This document shows, one piece after another, positions 6,875-12,990 of a DNA stretch of 22,791 bases. Position numbers and translations under genes: made by a program. This stretch comes from JAWVZY01 sp033721955. Lineage in GTDB: Bacteria; Patescibacteriota; Minisyncoccia; Spechtbacterales; 2-12-FULL-38-22. The notes beneath the pieces are model-generated. The model searched no databases. It saw only the letters and a program-made list of their open reading frames with translations, and had not been told where the DNA came from. The stretch is from assembly GCA_033721955.1 (NCBI GenBank), contig JAWVZY010000010.1:1-22791 (forward strand). The letters are read 5' to 3'. How positions within the stretch are numbered: position 1 is the stretch's first letter; every line of letters begins with the position of its first letter.

Positions 6875-8644
6875 ATGGCTAATAAAAACGAAAAATTAAA
6901 TAATATCAGGCATTCATTTGCCCATGTACTTGCACAAGCAGTTTTGAAGTTTTATCCTGATGCCAAGCTTGGCATAGGGCCTGCTATTGAAAATGGGTTT
7001 TATTATGATTTTGGAAATGTAGAAATTAGCGAAAAGGACCTTAAAAAAATACAAGGCGAGATGAAAAAGATAATATCACGCGATCTTAAATTTAAAAAGG
7101 AAGAATGGTCTGTTGATAAAGCAAAAAAATATTTTAAAGAGCAAGATGCTAAATATAAACTAGATCTAATTGATGAACTTAAAAAAGAGGAGAACGCAAA
7201 AAAAGTAGGCATAGTGCATACAGGTGATAAATTTACAGACCTTTGCCGAGGAGGGCATGTTAAAAGCACAAAAGACCTGAACGTGGATGCATTCAAGCTT
7301 ATGCGCGTAGCAGGGGCCTACTGGAGAGGAGATGAAAAAAACGACATGCTAACGCGAGTTTATGGAGTTGCCTTTGAAAATAAAAAGGAGCTTGATAAAT
7401 ATCTAAAATGGATGGAGGAGGCAAAAAAACGAGATCATAAAAAATTAGGCAAAAAGCTGGATTTATTTACATTTTCGGACGTTGTAGGCAAGGGGCTTCC
7501 TCTTTGGACAGAGAAGGGCTCTGTTATACGCCGGGAACTTGAAAAATTTATAGTAGAAGAGGAAATAAGCAGAGGATATACTCACGTATATACCCCCGAT
7601 ATTGCAAAAATATCTCTATATGAAAAATCCGGCCATTATCCATATTATAAAGAATCCATGTATTCCCCTATCGATATAGACGGAGAAAAATTTATGCTAA
7701 GGCCAATGACATGCCCCCACCACTATGAGCTTTATCTGAGAAAACCTCATAGCTACAGAGAAATGCCAAGACGTATAGCTGAAATGGCAAATCTATACCG
7801 ATATGAGCAATCAGGAGAACTTTCCGGCCTTCAGAGGGTAAGAACATTCACCCTTGCAGACGCTCATATAATTTGTAGAAAAGACCAAGCCAAAGATGAG
7901 GTAATGGGCGCGCTTGAACTTATAGATTTTGCAGCAAAAACTTTAGGACTTAAAAAATATAAGGACTATTGGTACCGCCTATCCTTAAGAGAAAAAGGGA
8001 ATAATGAGAAATACTATGATAATGAAAAGGCATGGAAAGAATCAGAAAAATTCCTGCGCGATGCGCTCAAAGAGAGGAGAGATGAATTTGAAGAGGCGGA
8101 AGGCGAAGCTGCCTTCTACGGGCCCAAAATAGATATACAAATGCGCAATGTAAATGGTAAAGAAGATACCGCATTTACCGTGCAATATGATTTTGTGGGG
8201 CCTGAACGCTTTAATTTAAATTATATAAATAAGAAAGGAGACGAAGAACGAGCTGTTGTCGTTCATCGTTCTTCAATTGGCGCTATAGAGCGAAGTGTTG
8301 CTTTTCTTATTGAAAAATACGGCGGAGCATTTCCTCTGTGGCTCTCGCCTGATCAGGTTTGGGTGGTACCTGTAAGTGAAAAGTTTAATAAATACGGGCG
8401 TGAGGTTATGGATAAATTGCGCGAAGCCGGGGTGCGAGCAGATATATGTGATGGAGATGATTCACTTGGTAAAAAAATACGCAACGGTGAGAAAAATAAG
8501 CTTCCCTATTTACTTATTGTAGGGGAAAAGGAAAAGAAGGCGGGCACTGTTTCTGTAAGGGATCGGCAAAAAGGTGATGAGGGAGCAATGAAGGTTGAAA
8601 AGTTTGTAGAAAAAATTATAAAAGAAGTAAAAAATAAAAAATAA
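6875..8644 (+). CDS. thrS: Threonyl-tRNA synthetase lacking the TGS domain
   Basis: It charges tRNA-Thr. The ATG at 6875 gives 589 residues, against 642 in E. coli; the missing part is the N-terminal TGS domain. The protein opens at once with the editing (SAD) domain: HSFAH (His13, His17) and CRGGH (Cys124, His128), which remove mischarged serine. The class II catalytic core (about 195-480) has MTCPHHYE with zinc ligand Cys280, LYRYEQSGELSGLQRVR, ADAHIIC and VHRSSIGAIER. The anticodon-binding domain fills about 485-589 (QVWVVPVSEKF, GDDSLGKKIRNGEK). A TTG at 6863 could add four residues but overlaps dnaE and looks less likely. It is cotranscribed with dnaE and followed by a terminator. Confidence 0.96.
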   Translation: MANKNEKLNNIRHSFAHVLAQAVLKFYPDAKLGIGPAIENGFYYDFGNVEISEKDLKKIQGEMKKIISRDLKFKKEEWSVDKAKKYFKEQDAKYKLDLIDELKKEENAKKVGIVHTGDKFTDLCRGGHVKSTKDLNVDAFKLMRVAGAYWRGDEKNDMLTRVYGVAFENKKELDKYLKWMEEAKKRDHKKLGKKLDLFTFSDVVGKGLPLWTEKGSVIRRELEKFIVEEEISRGYTHVYTPDIAKISLYEKSGHYPYYKESMYSPIDIDGEKFMLRPMTCPHHYELYLRKPHSYREMPRRIAEMANLYRYEQSGELSGLQRVRTFTLADAHIICRKDQAKDEVMGALELIDFAAKTLGLKKYKDYWYRLSLREKGNNEKYYDNEKAWKESEKFLRDALKERRDEFEEAEGEAAFYGPKIDIQMRNVNGKEDTAFTVQYDFVGPERFNLNYINKKGDEERAVVVHRSSIGAIERSVAFLIEKYGGAFPLWLSPDQVWVVPVSEKFNKYGREVMDKLREAGVRADICDGDDSLGKKIRNGEKNKLPYLLIVGEKEKKAGTVSVRDRQKGDEGAMKVEKFVEKIIKEVKNKK

Positions 8645-8660
8645 CGTCCAGCAAATTTCA

Positions 8661-8694
8661 AAGATAAAAGCACCTGTTCGGGTGCTTTTATCTT
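8661..8694 (+). terminator. Terminator after thrS
   Basis: A 14-bp perfect stem (AAGATAAAAGCACC/GGTGCTTTTATCTT) with a 6-nt loop lies 16 nt after the thrS stop. The GCACC/GGTGC core followed by TTTTATCTT works as an intrinsic terminator on the plus strand, and the symmetry allows the same on the other strand. Confidence 0.8.
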
Positions 8695-8721
8695 GTAAGT
8701 TCAAGGTTTATTTGATAGTAT
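8693..8721 (+). promoter_or_regulatory. Possible promoter for the HExxH gene
   Basis: TTGTAA (8693-8698), 17 nt, TAGTAT (8716-8721). Each hexamer matches consensus at 4 of 6 positions. Transcription would begin near 8728, leaving a leader of about 36 nt that contains the strong ribosome binding site. Confidence 0.3.
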
Positions 8722-8751
8722 TCAGGCAGAACTTTGATATAAAAACTGAAG

Positions 8752-8760
8752 AAAGGAGGT
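8752..8760 (+). promoter_or_regulatory. Strong Shine-Dalgarno deciding a GTG start
   Basis: AAAGGAGGT ends 3 nt before the GTG at 8764. It matches the 16S anti-Shine-Dalgarno almost completely, in contrast to most starts in this window, which have none. Confidence 0.8.
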
Positions 8761-8763
8761 GCT

Positions 8764-9444
8764 GTGAATATTGTTACCGATTGGCTTTCTAATGATTGTC
8801 TGCAAATAGAAAATATTGAAGCGGTAGAAAAATATATTGAACAAGAAAAATTCCTGGAATTTATAGAAGAATTTTTAATTACCTATGGGTACCCCCTAAA
8901 TGATGAAAGAAGATTAGTGATCACATTGGTAGAAGAAAAAGTTGATACAACTGTATATGAACATGGTATAGAGGCAGTCGGAATTACTACTCATATGGCA
9001 GTGATAGACGGTTTCACAAAAGTAAGGGTAAAAATATTCTTATTTGACGTAGATAATAAACCCTTATTTATGAGAACTCTTTTTCATGAATTAGACCATG
9101 TGGTATGGACGTTTGAAAATAAGCCATTCTATATGGGGCTCGAATACAGAAAACGTCCTCATGAAATACGGGCAAAAGATACAGCTAAAAAATGGCTTGA
9201 ACATTATATGCCTGAGGAAGCAAAATTACTGGAAAAAGCCATAGAATTAGATCGAAAGGCCCATAGGTTAGAAGAGCATAAAAAGAAATTGCTTGAAAAT
9301 CTTAAGTCCCTAAATACCGTAAGTATAAAATCCATAAAAAGATTGCGCGCAGAAATGTTACATATTAGATTTAAAATCGCAAATAAAAAACAGGAGGAGA
9401 TACAAAATAAAGTAATAGCACTTGTTAAAAAGCTTCAAAGCTAA
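8764..9444 (+). CDS. Putative HExxH zinc metalloprotease-like protein, unknown family
   Basis: The 226-residue protein has HELDH at 108-112 (the HExxH zinc motif) and a downstream acidic candidate ligand, Glu134, in PHEIRAKDTAKKW. That arrangement resembles gluzincin-type minimal proteases such as ImmA/IrrE or SprT-like domains, but I cannot assign it to one. Residues 1-107 form a mixed alpha/beta region; about 150-226 is a Lys/Glu-rich helical, probably coiled-coil, tail (KLLEKAIELDRKAHRLEEHK). There is no signal peptide or membrane segment, so it is likely cytoplasmic. It starts with GTG, supported by an excellent ribosome binding site, and has its own terminator. It is an isolated unit between thrS and miaA. 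Activity and substrate are unknown. Confidence 0.75.
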   Translation: MNIVTDWLSNDCLQIENIEAVEKYIEQEKFLEFIEEFLITYGYPLNDERRLVITLVEEKVDTTVYEHGIEAVGITTHMAVIDGFTKVRVKIFLFDVDNKPLFMRTLFHELDHVVWTFENKPFYMGLEYRKRPHEIRAKDTAKKWLEHYMPEEAKLLEKAIELDRKAHRLEEHKKKLLENLKSLNTVSIKSIKRLRAEMLHIRFKIANKKQEEIQNKVIALVKKLQS

Positions 9445-9473
9445 AGGCGCATTTGCAAAAACGCGCCTTTTTT
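9443..9473 (+). terminator. Terminator after the HExxH gene
   Basis: The stem AAAGGCGC/GCGCCTTT with a 12-nt loop (9443-9470) is followed by TTT, in all six T after GCGCC. It begins within the stop codon of the preceding gene, so the gene is tightly bounded. Confidence 0.8.
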
Positions 9474-9487
9474 AATAGATTAAATAT

Positions 9488-10414
9488 ATGAATAACAATA
9501 AACTAATAGCAATTATAGGTCCAACCGCAAGCGGGAAAAGCGACCTTGCTGTTTTTTTAGCGAAAAAATTTGACGGGGAGGTGATTTCAGCGGACAGCAG
9601 ACAAGTCTACAAATATATGGATATAGGGACAGGTAAAATTACGCAAAAAGAAATGAAGGGTATACCTCACTATATGCTTGATGTAGCACACCCAAGCCGA
9701 CAATTTACTGTTGCGCAATTTAAGCGCAAAACAGAAAAAATAATAAAGGATATCCAAGAACGAGGCAAGATGCCAATATTTGCGGGCGGTACAGGGCTTT
9801 ATATAGATGCTGTGATTTATGATATAGAATTTCCCCATGTTGAAGCGAATAAAAAATTACGCAAAAAATTACGCAAAAAATCTAAGGAGGAGTTATACAA
9901 TATACTGAAAGAAAAAGATCCAAGGCGAGCAAAGACAATACAAAAAGAAAATAAGCGTCGGCTTATACGCGCCCTTGAAATAATTGAAGAACTTGGAAAG
10001 GTTCCTGAGATAAAAATACCGGGAGCCAAAGAGGTAAAACCTGTATATGACGCACTTATATTAGGTATTAAAGTTAACAAAGAATTACTACATGAGCGCA
10101 TAAAAAAACGACTTAACATACGACTTAAACAAGGAATGATAGAAGAGGTTAAAAAACTGCGGAAAGAGATTGGCATAAGCTGGAAGCGACTTGAAAACTT
10201 TGGGCTTGATTATATTTGGCCGGCAAAATATTTACAAGGCGAAATAAATAAAGAAGAAATGAAAGAAAATATACTGCAAGACGAAAAAAAATACGCCCGC
10301 AGACAGATGGTATGGTTTAAGCGCAACACCGATATTAAATGGATAGAATTCAATGGAAATAAAAAACAACTCCAAAAAGAAGCTGCTGCCTTAGTTGAAA
10401 AATTTTTAAATTAA
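9488..10414 (+). CDS. miaA: tRNA dimethylallyltransferase MiaA
   Basis: MiaA transfers a dimethylallyl group to N6 of A37 in tRNAs that read UNN codons. The 308-residue protein has the P-loop GPTASGKS (11-18), ISADSRQVYKYMDIGTGK with the conserved Asp-Ser, and PHYMLDV. Further on are PIFAGGTGLYIDA, KRRLIRALEI, and the C-terminal YARRQMVWFKR segment that contacts tRNA. An in-frame tandem repeat at 9851-9874 encodes a doubled Lys/Leu/Arg stretch. The ATG follows directly after the upstream terminator without a Shine-Dalgarno. The end is 1 nt from the convergent folD stop. No miaB is present in the window. Confidence 0.96.
   Translation: MNNNKLIAIIGPTASGKSDLAVFLAKKFDGEVISADSRQVYKYMDIGTGKITQKEMKGIPHYMLDVAHPSRQFTVAQFKRKTEKIIKDIQERGKMPIFAGGTGLYIDAVIYDIEFPHVEANKKLRKKLRKKSKEELYNILKEKDPRRAKTIQKENKRRLIRALEIIEELGKVPEIKIPGAKEVKPVYDALILGIKVNKELLHERIKKRLNIRLKQGMIEEVKKLRKEIGISWKRLENFGLDYIWPAKYLQGEINKEEMKENILQDEKKYARRQMVWFKRNTDIKWIEFNGNKKQLQKEAAALVEKFLN
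9851..9880 (+). repeat. In-frame 12-nt tandem repeat in miaA
   Basis: AAAAAATTACGC occurs at 9851-9862 and 9863-9874, followed by a further AAAAAA. It encodes a repeated KKLR unit in the inserted region of MiaA. The length is a multiple of three, so the frame is kept. Confidence 0.8.
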
Positions 10415-10415
10415 A

Positions 10416-11237
10416 TTATTTATTTAACTTAACTAAGTTATAAAATAACATAGCTACGGTCATGGGCCCTACACCTCCCGGTACAGGCGTCAAATATGCG
10501 GCTACCTCCTTTGCATCCTCTGCTACATCTCCGCGTATCTCACCCTCTTCAGAGGTGGTTCCAGCATCGATAACAACAGCACCTTCTTTTACCATATCAC
10601 CCTTTATAAGTCCGGGTTTGCCTGCTCCGCTGATTATTATATCAGATTTTTTTATAAGCTCTTCTTTATTTTTTGTATTTTTGTTTATGCTTATTATTGT
10701 AGCCCCTCTCCGAGCAAAGGCTACGGCGGCCGGCTTGCCCACAAGCCGCCCCTGGCCTATTATGACTACATTTTTACCTTCAGTTTCTATATTATATTCT
10801 TCAAGTAATTTTATTATACCCGACACTGTAGGGGGAATTATCTGAGATTTACCTGTATAAAATTTTCCAAGAGTTTTGGAACTTAAAATATCTACATCTT
10901 TTTCGGGCAAAACCGCATCTAACACACTCTGGGTGTTTATATGCCCGGGAAGAGGTAATTGTACTATTACTCCCCCCATGTTGGGCACACGGCATATATC
11001 GCCTATCTGTTTGCGCAGCTTCTTTGTGGTTATATCCTTATCGTATTTATAAACTCTTACCTCAATTCCAAGCTCACGACCTATTTCCTTTTTTTGTGCA
11101 ACATATTTTTCAGATACCGCATTTGCGCCCACCATAACAACACCCAATTTAATTTCTCTATTGAGCTTTTTAATATCTTTTTTAAGTTCAGATAATATTT
11201 TATCTGATATCTTTTTTCCGTCTAAAATTTCTGCCAT
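10416..11237 (-). CDS. folD: Methylenetetrahydrofolate dehydrogenase / methenyl-THF cyclohydrolase FolD
   Basis: FolD interconverts 5,10-methylene-, methenyl- and 10-formyl-tetrahydrofolate. The 273-residue protein has the catalytic Tyr45-xxx-Lys49 pair (SEKYVAQKKE), VQLPLPGHIN, a DVD motif (PEKDVDIL) and the C-terminal signature PVPGGVGPMTVAML. The nucleotide-binding loop reads IIGQGRLVGKP, where many homologues have G-R-S-x-x-V-G-x-P, so cofactor preference may differ. It starts 2 nt after the glyA stop, forming a two-gene one-carbon operon: GlyA makes methylene-THF and FolD uses it. The convergent miaA ends 1 nt away and no terminator hairpin is evident between them. Confidence 0.96.
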   Translation of the reverse strand: MAEILDGKKISDKILSELKKDIKKLNREIKLGVVMVGANAVSEKYVAQKKEIGRELGIEVRVYKYDKDITTKKLRKQIGDICRVPNMGGVIVQLPLPGHINTQSVLDAVLPEKDVDILSSKTLGKFYTGKSQIIPPTVSGIIKLLEEYNIETEGKNVVIIGQGRLVGKPAAVAFARRGATIISINKNTKNKEELIKKSDIIISGAGKPGLIKGDMVKEGAVVIDAGTTSEEGEIRGDVAEDAKEVAAYLTPVPGGVGPMTVAMLFYNLVKLNK

Positions 11238-11239
11238 AT

Positions 11240-12475
11240 TTATTCAAACCCCGGAGTTGGAAATTTCAATGCCAGCTTTTTAACCTCACCTTCTATATCT
11301 TCTCCCTTCAACGCTCTGTCTATAAAATCAGCTATCTTTTTCATTTCCACATCTGCCATCCCGCGCGTGGTTACCGCGGGCGTTCCTATTCTTATGCCTG
11401 AGGGATCAAAAGGTTTTCTTGGATCATTTGGTATAGTATTTCTATTCGCTATAATGCCTGCTTGCTCCAATAATTTTTCCGCCTCACCCCCGCTCATACC
11501 CTTATTTGTAACATCGACTAAAAAGAGGTGGTTTTCTGTTCCTCCTGAAATTATGTCATAACCTTTATTTTTTAACTCTCTTGCCAAAACCTTAGCATTT
11601 TTTACTATTTGTTCAGCATATTTTTTGAATTCGGGAGCCAAAGCTTCTTTCATTGCTACAGCAATTGCTGCTGTCTGTTGGTTGTGCGGCCCTCCCTGCA
11701 ATCCGGGAAATACAGCCTTATTTACCTTCACAGCTAATTCATCACCCCGGCTAAATATCATAGCTCCACGCGGACCTCGCAGTGTTTTGTGAGTTGTAGT
11801 TGTAACAATGTCACAATGCTCAAAAGGAGAGGGGTGCTGGCCTCCGGCAACAAGCCCCGCTATATGTGCCATATCTGCCATTAGAAAAGCGCCTATATTT
11901 TTTGCTATATTGCTAAATTTTTCGTAATCAATTTTTAGAGAATAAGCGCTGGTACCTACTACTATTAGCTTTGGCTTGTGCTCTTTTGCCAGTTTTTCTA
12001 CCTCCCCGTAGTCAATTATACCGTCGTCTGTTATGCCGTATTGTATAAAATTAAAATATCTGCCGCTATCGGAGACCTTATGTCCATGCGTTAAATGCCC
12101 GCCGGAGGCAAGCTTCATTCCAAGTGCAATATCTTGCTCGGAGAGCAGGGCTGTATATACAGCGAAGTTTGCAGGGCTTCCTGAATAGGGCTGCACATTT
12201 ACAGCCCAACTGGAGTTTTCAATGCCAAATACCTCCAAAGCTCTTTTTTGAGCAAGCTCTTCTACTTCATCAACATACTCATTTCCCGGATAATATCTTT
12301 TGCGAGGATAGCCCTCTGAATACTTATTTGTAAACACACTTGAAGACGCCTCTCGCACAGCGGGAGAAACATAGTTTTCAGACGCAATCAAATTTATAGT
12401 TTCCAGCTGGCGTTCCTCTTCACTTTTATTGATATCGGCGACAGCAGGATCTGTTTTATTTAGCTCTTTATCCAT
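11240..12475 (-). CDS. glyA: Serine hydroxymethyltransferase
   Basis: GlyA converts serine and tetrahydrofolate to glycine and 5,10-methylene-THF, the carbon donor for ThyA. The 411-residue length is typical. Motifs: INLIASENYVSPAVREA, KYSEGYPRKRYYPGNEYVDE, the cofactor region around ADMAHIAGLVAGG (200-212), and the PLP Schiff-base Lys230 in TTTTHKTLRGPRG. The C-terminal IRIGTPAVTTRGM binds substrate carboxylate and folate. The first 20 residues are acidic and less conserved. A minus-strand TATAGT (12490-12495) would place transcription about 8 nt before the ATG. It diverges from the structured RNA at 12548 and is followed closely by folD. Confidence 0.97.
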   Translation of the reverse strand: MDKELNKTDPAVADINKSEEERQLETINLIASENYVSPAVREASSSVFTNKYSEGYPRKRYYPGNEYVDEVEELAQKRALEVFGIENSSWAVNVQPYSGSPANFAVYTALLSEQDIALGMKLASGGHLTHGHKVSDSGRYFNFIQYGITDDGIIDYGEVEKLAKEHKPKLIVVGTSAYSLKIDYEKFSNIAKNIGAFLMADMAHIAGLVAGGQHPSPFEHCDIVTTTTHKTLRGPRGAMIFSRGDELAVKVNKAVFPGLQGGPHNQQTAAIAVAMKEALAPEFKKYAEQIVKNAKVLARELKNKGYDIISGGTENHLFLVDVTNKGMSGGEAEKLLEQAGIIANRNTIPNDPRKPFDPSGIRIGTPAVTTRGMADVEMKKIADFIDRALKGEDIEGEVKKLALKFPTPGFE

Positions 12476-12512
12476 AGTTATAGGATAACACTATAAGCAC
12501 AAACGTAAATTA

Positions 12513-12541
12513 TTGACATATATGTTATATTATGCTATAAT
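12513..12541 (+). promoter_or_regulatory. Perfect-consensus sigma-70-type promoter of the structured RNA
   Basis: TTGACA (12513-12518), exactly 17 nt, TATAAT (12536-12541). Both hexamers and the spacing match consensus fully, the best promoter in the window. The predicted start is near 12548, on the plus strand, in a region with no conventional plus-strand gene. The spacer contains the palindrome ACATATATGT (12516-12525). Confidence 0.85.
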
Positions 12542-12719
12542 TGTATTGTCAGAGTAAAACAACTGATGTATAACTATATTAAGCTATGGAGAGTGGAGGC
12601 CATAAAAGTTGTACCCTTACATAATAAGATAATGGCCTCCACGCTCGATGGCTTAAGCTATCGCAATATAAGCTACCCGATAGCTCATATTGAATAGACG
12701 CTCCGAGGAGGAGAAAACA

Positions 12720-12794
12720 ATGCCACAGATTTTCTGTGAAGGCTGCGAATCCATGAGTGACCCCTATGGAGGGGCTCACTGTGAATGCAGCTAA
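12720..12794 (+). CDS. Candidate Cys-rich microprotein, 24 residues
   Basis: ATG at 12720, stop TAA at 12792-12794. The Shine-Dalgarno GAGGAGGAG (12705-12713) sits about 6-8 nt upstream and is among the strongest in the window. The peptide contains FCEGC (Cys6, Cys9) and AHCECS (His20, Cys21, Cys23), a CxxC-x11-CxC pattern with an adjacent histidine that could bind zinc or another metal. The coding stretch also folds into hairpins (12724-12738 and 12742-12791), so the codons may be a by-product of RNA structure. In favour of coding are the ribosome binding site, the correct spacing and the non-random cysteine placement; against is its very short length. I recognise no family. Function unknown. 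Confidence 0.5.
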   Translation: MPQIFCEGCESMSDPYGGAHCECS

Positions 12795-12935
12795 AAAAGC
12801 ACAACAGAGCGAGAGCGCTTCCGCGCTCTCGCTCTGAACCAATTTTTAATATAGACCCAACAGACCTGCGTGGAGTGTGTCTCATTTGTGAGACAAAATC
12901 TCTCTCCTCGCTCCACGCAGATCTGTGAGGTTTAA

Positions 12936-12971
12936 ACAAAAACCGCCGAATATTCGGCGGTTTTTGTTTTG
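12936..12971. terminator. Bidirectional terminator between the structured RNA and gatB
   Basis: The perfect palindrome AACCGCCGAAT/ATTCGGCGGTT (12941-12962) is flanked by A-rich and T-rich arms (TTTTTGTTTT on the plus strand, the equivalent on the minus strand). It can end both the plus-strand RNA and the minus-strand gatB transcript, whose stop is at 12991. Confidence 0.88.
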
Positions 12972-12990
12972 TACGTAATTAATTATGTAC

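Larger units (their letters stand above)
12548..12971 (+). ncRNA. Unidentified highly structured RNA, about 420 nt
   Basis: Bounded by a perfect promoter and a strong terminator, this stretch is noticeably richer in G+C and inverted repeats than the other gaps. Hairpins, left to right: GTGGAGGCCAT/ATGGCCTCCAC (12593-12603/12632-12642). Two mutually exclusive stems follow: 12656-12663/12678-12685 and 12664-12675/12681-12692. Next is CACAGA/TCTGTG (12724-12738), then a nested hairpin 12742-12791. A perfect 14-bp stem with a TTCC loop is at 12805-12836. A long stem at 12861-12875/12911-12925 (14 of 15 paired) encloses TGTCTCA/TGAGACA. I found no hallmark of tmRNA, RNase P RNA, SRP RNA or 6S RNA. 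A Cys-rich small ORF lies inside, so it could be a messenger, a dual-function RNA or a true noncoding RNA. Divergent from glyA, convergent with gatB. Confidence 0.7.

Noticed and set aside
9851..9880. CRISPR-like repeat
   Set aside because: Only two short adjacent units without spacers, inside miaA. No CRISPR array or cas gene is present in the window.
12781..12837. 18-codon GTG frame ending in ALSL-stop, reminiscent of a tmRNA tag
   Set aside because: No ribosome binding site, no tRNA-like domain around it, and its 3' half is just the perfect hairpin at 12805-12836.
12805..12850. The 14-bp hairpin at 12805-12836 as a terminator
   Set aside because: The T run starts about 8 nt after the stem, too far for a typical intrinsic terminator; the true terminator is at 12936-12971.
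12579..12939. Minus-strand frames of 84-87 residues across the structured RNA
   Set aside because: They read the hairpin arms, have no ribosome binding site or promoter, and show unlikely residue composition. The promoter and terminator point to plus-strand transcription.
12548..12971. Structured RNA as tmRNA, RNase P RNA, SRP RNA or 6S RNA
   Set aside because: The length fits tmRNA or RNase P RNA, but none of the conserved cores or ends could be found by eye. A covariance-model search would be decisive.
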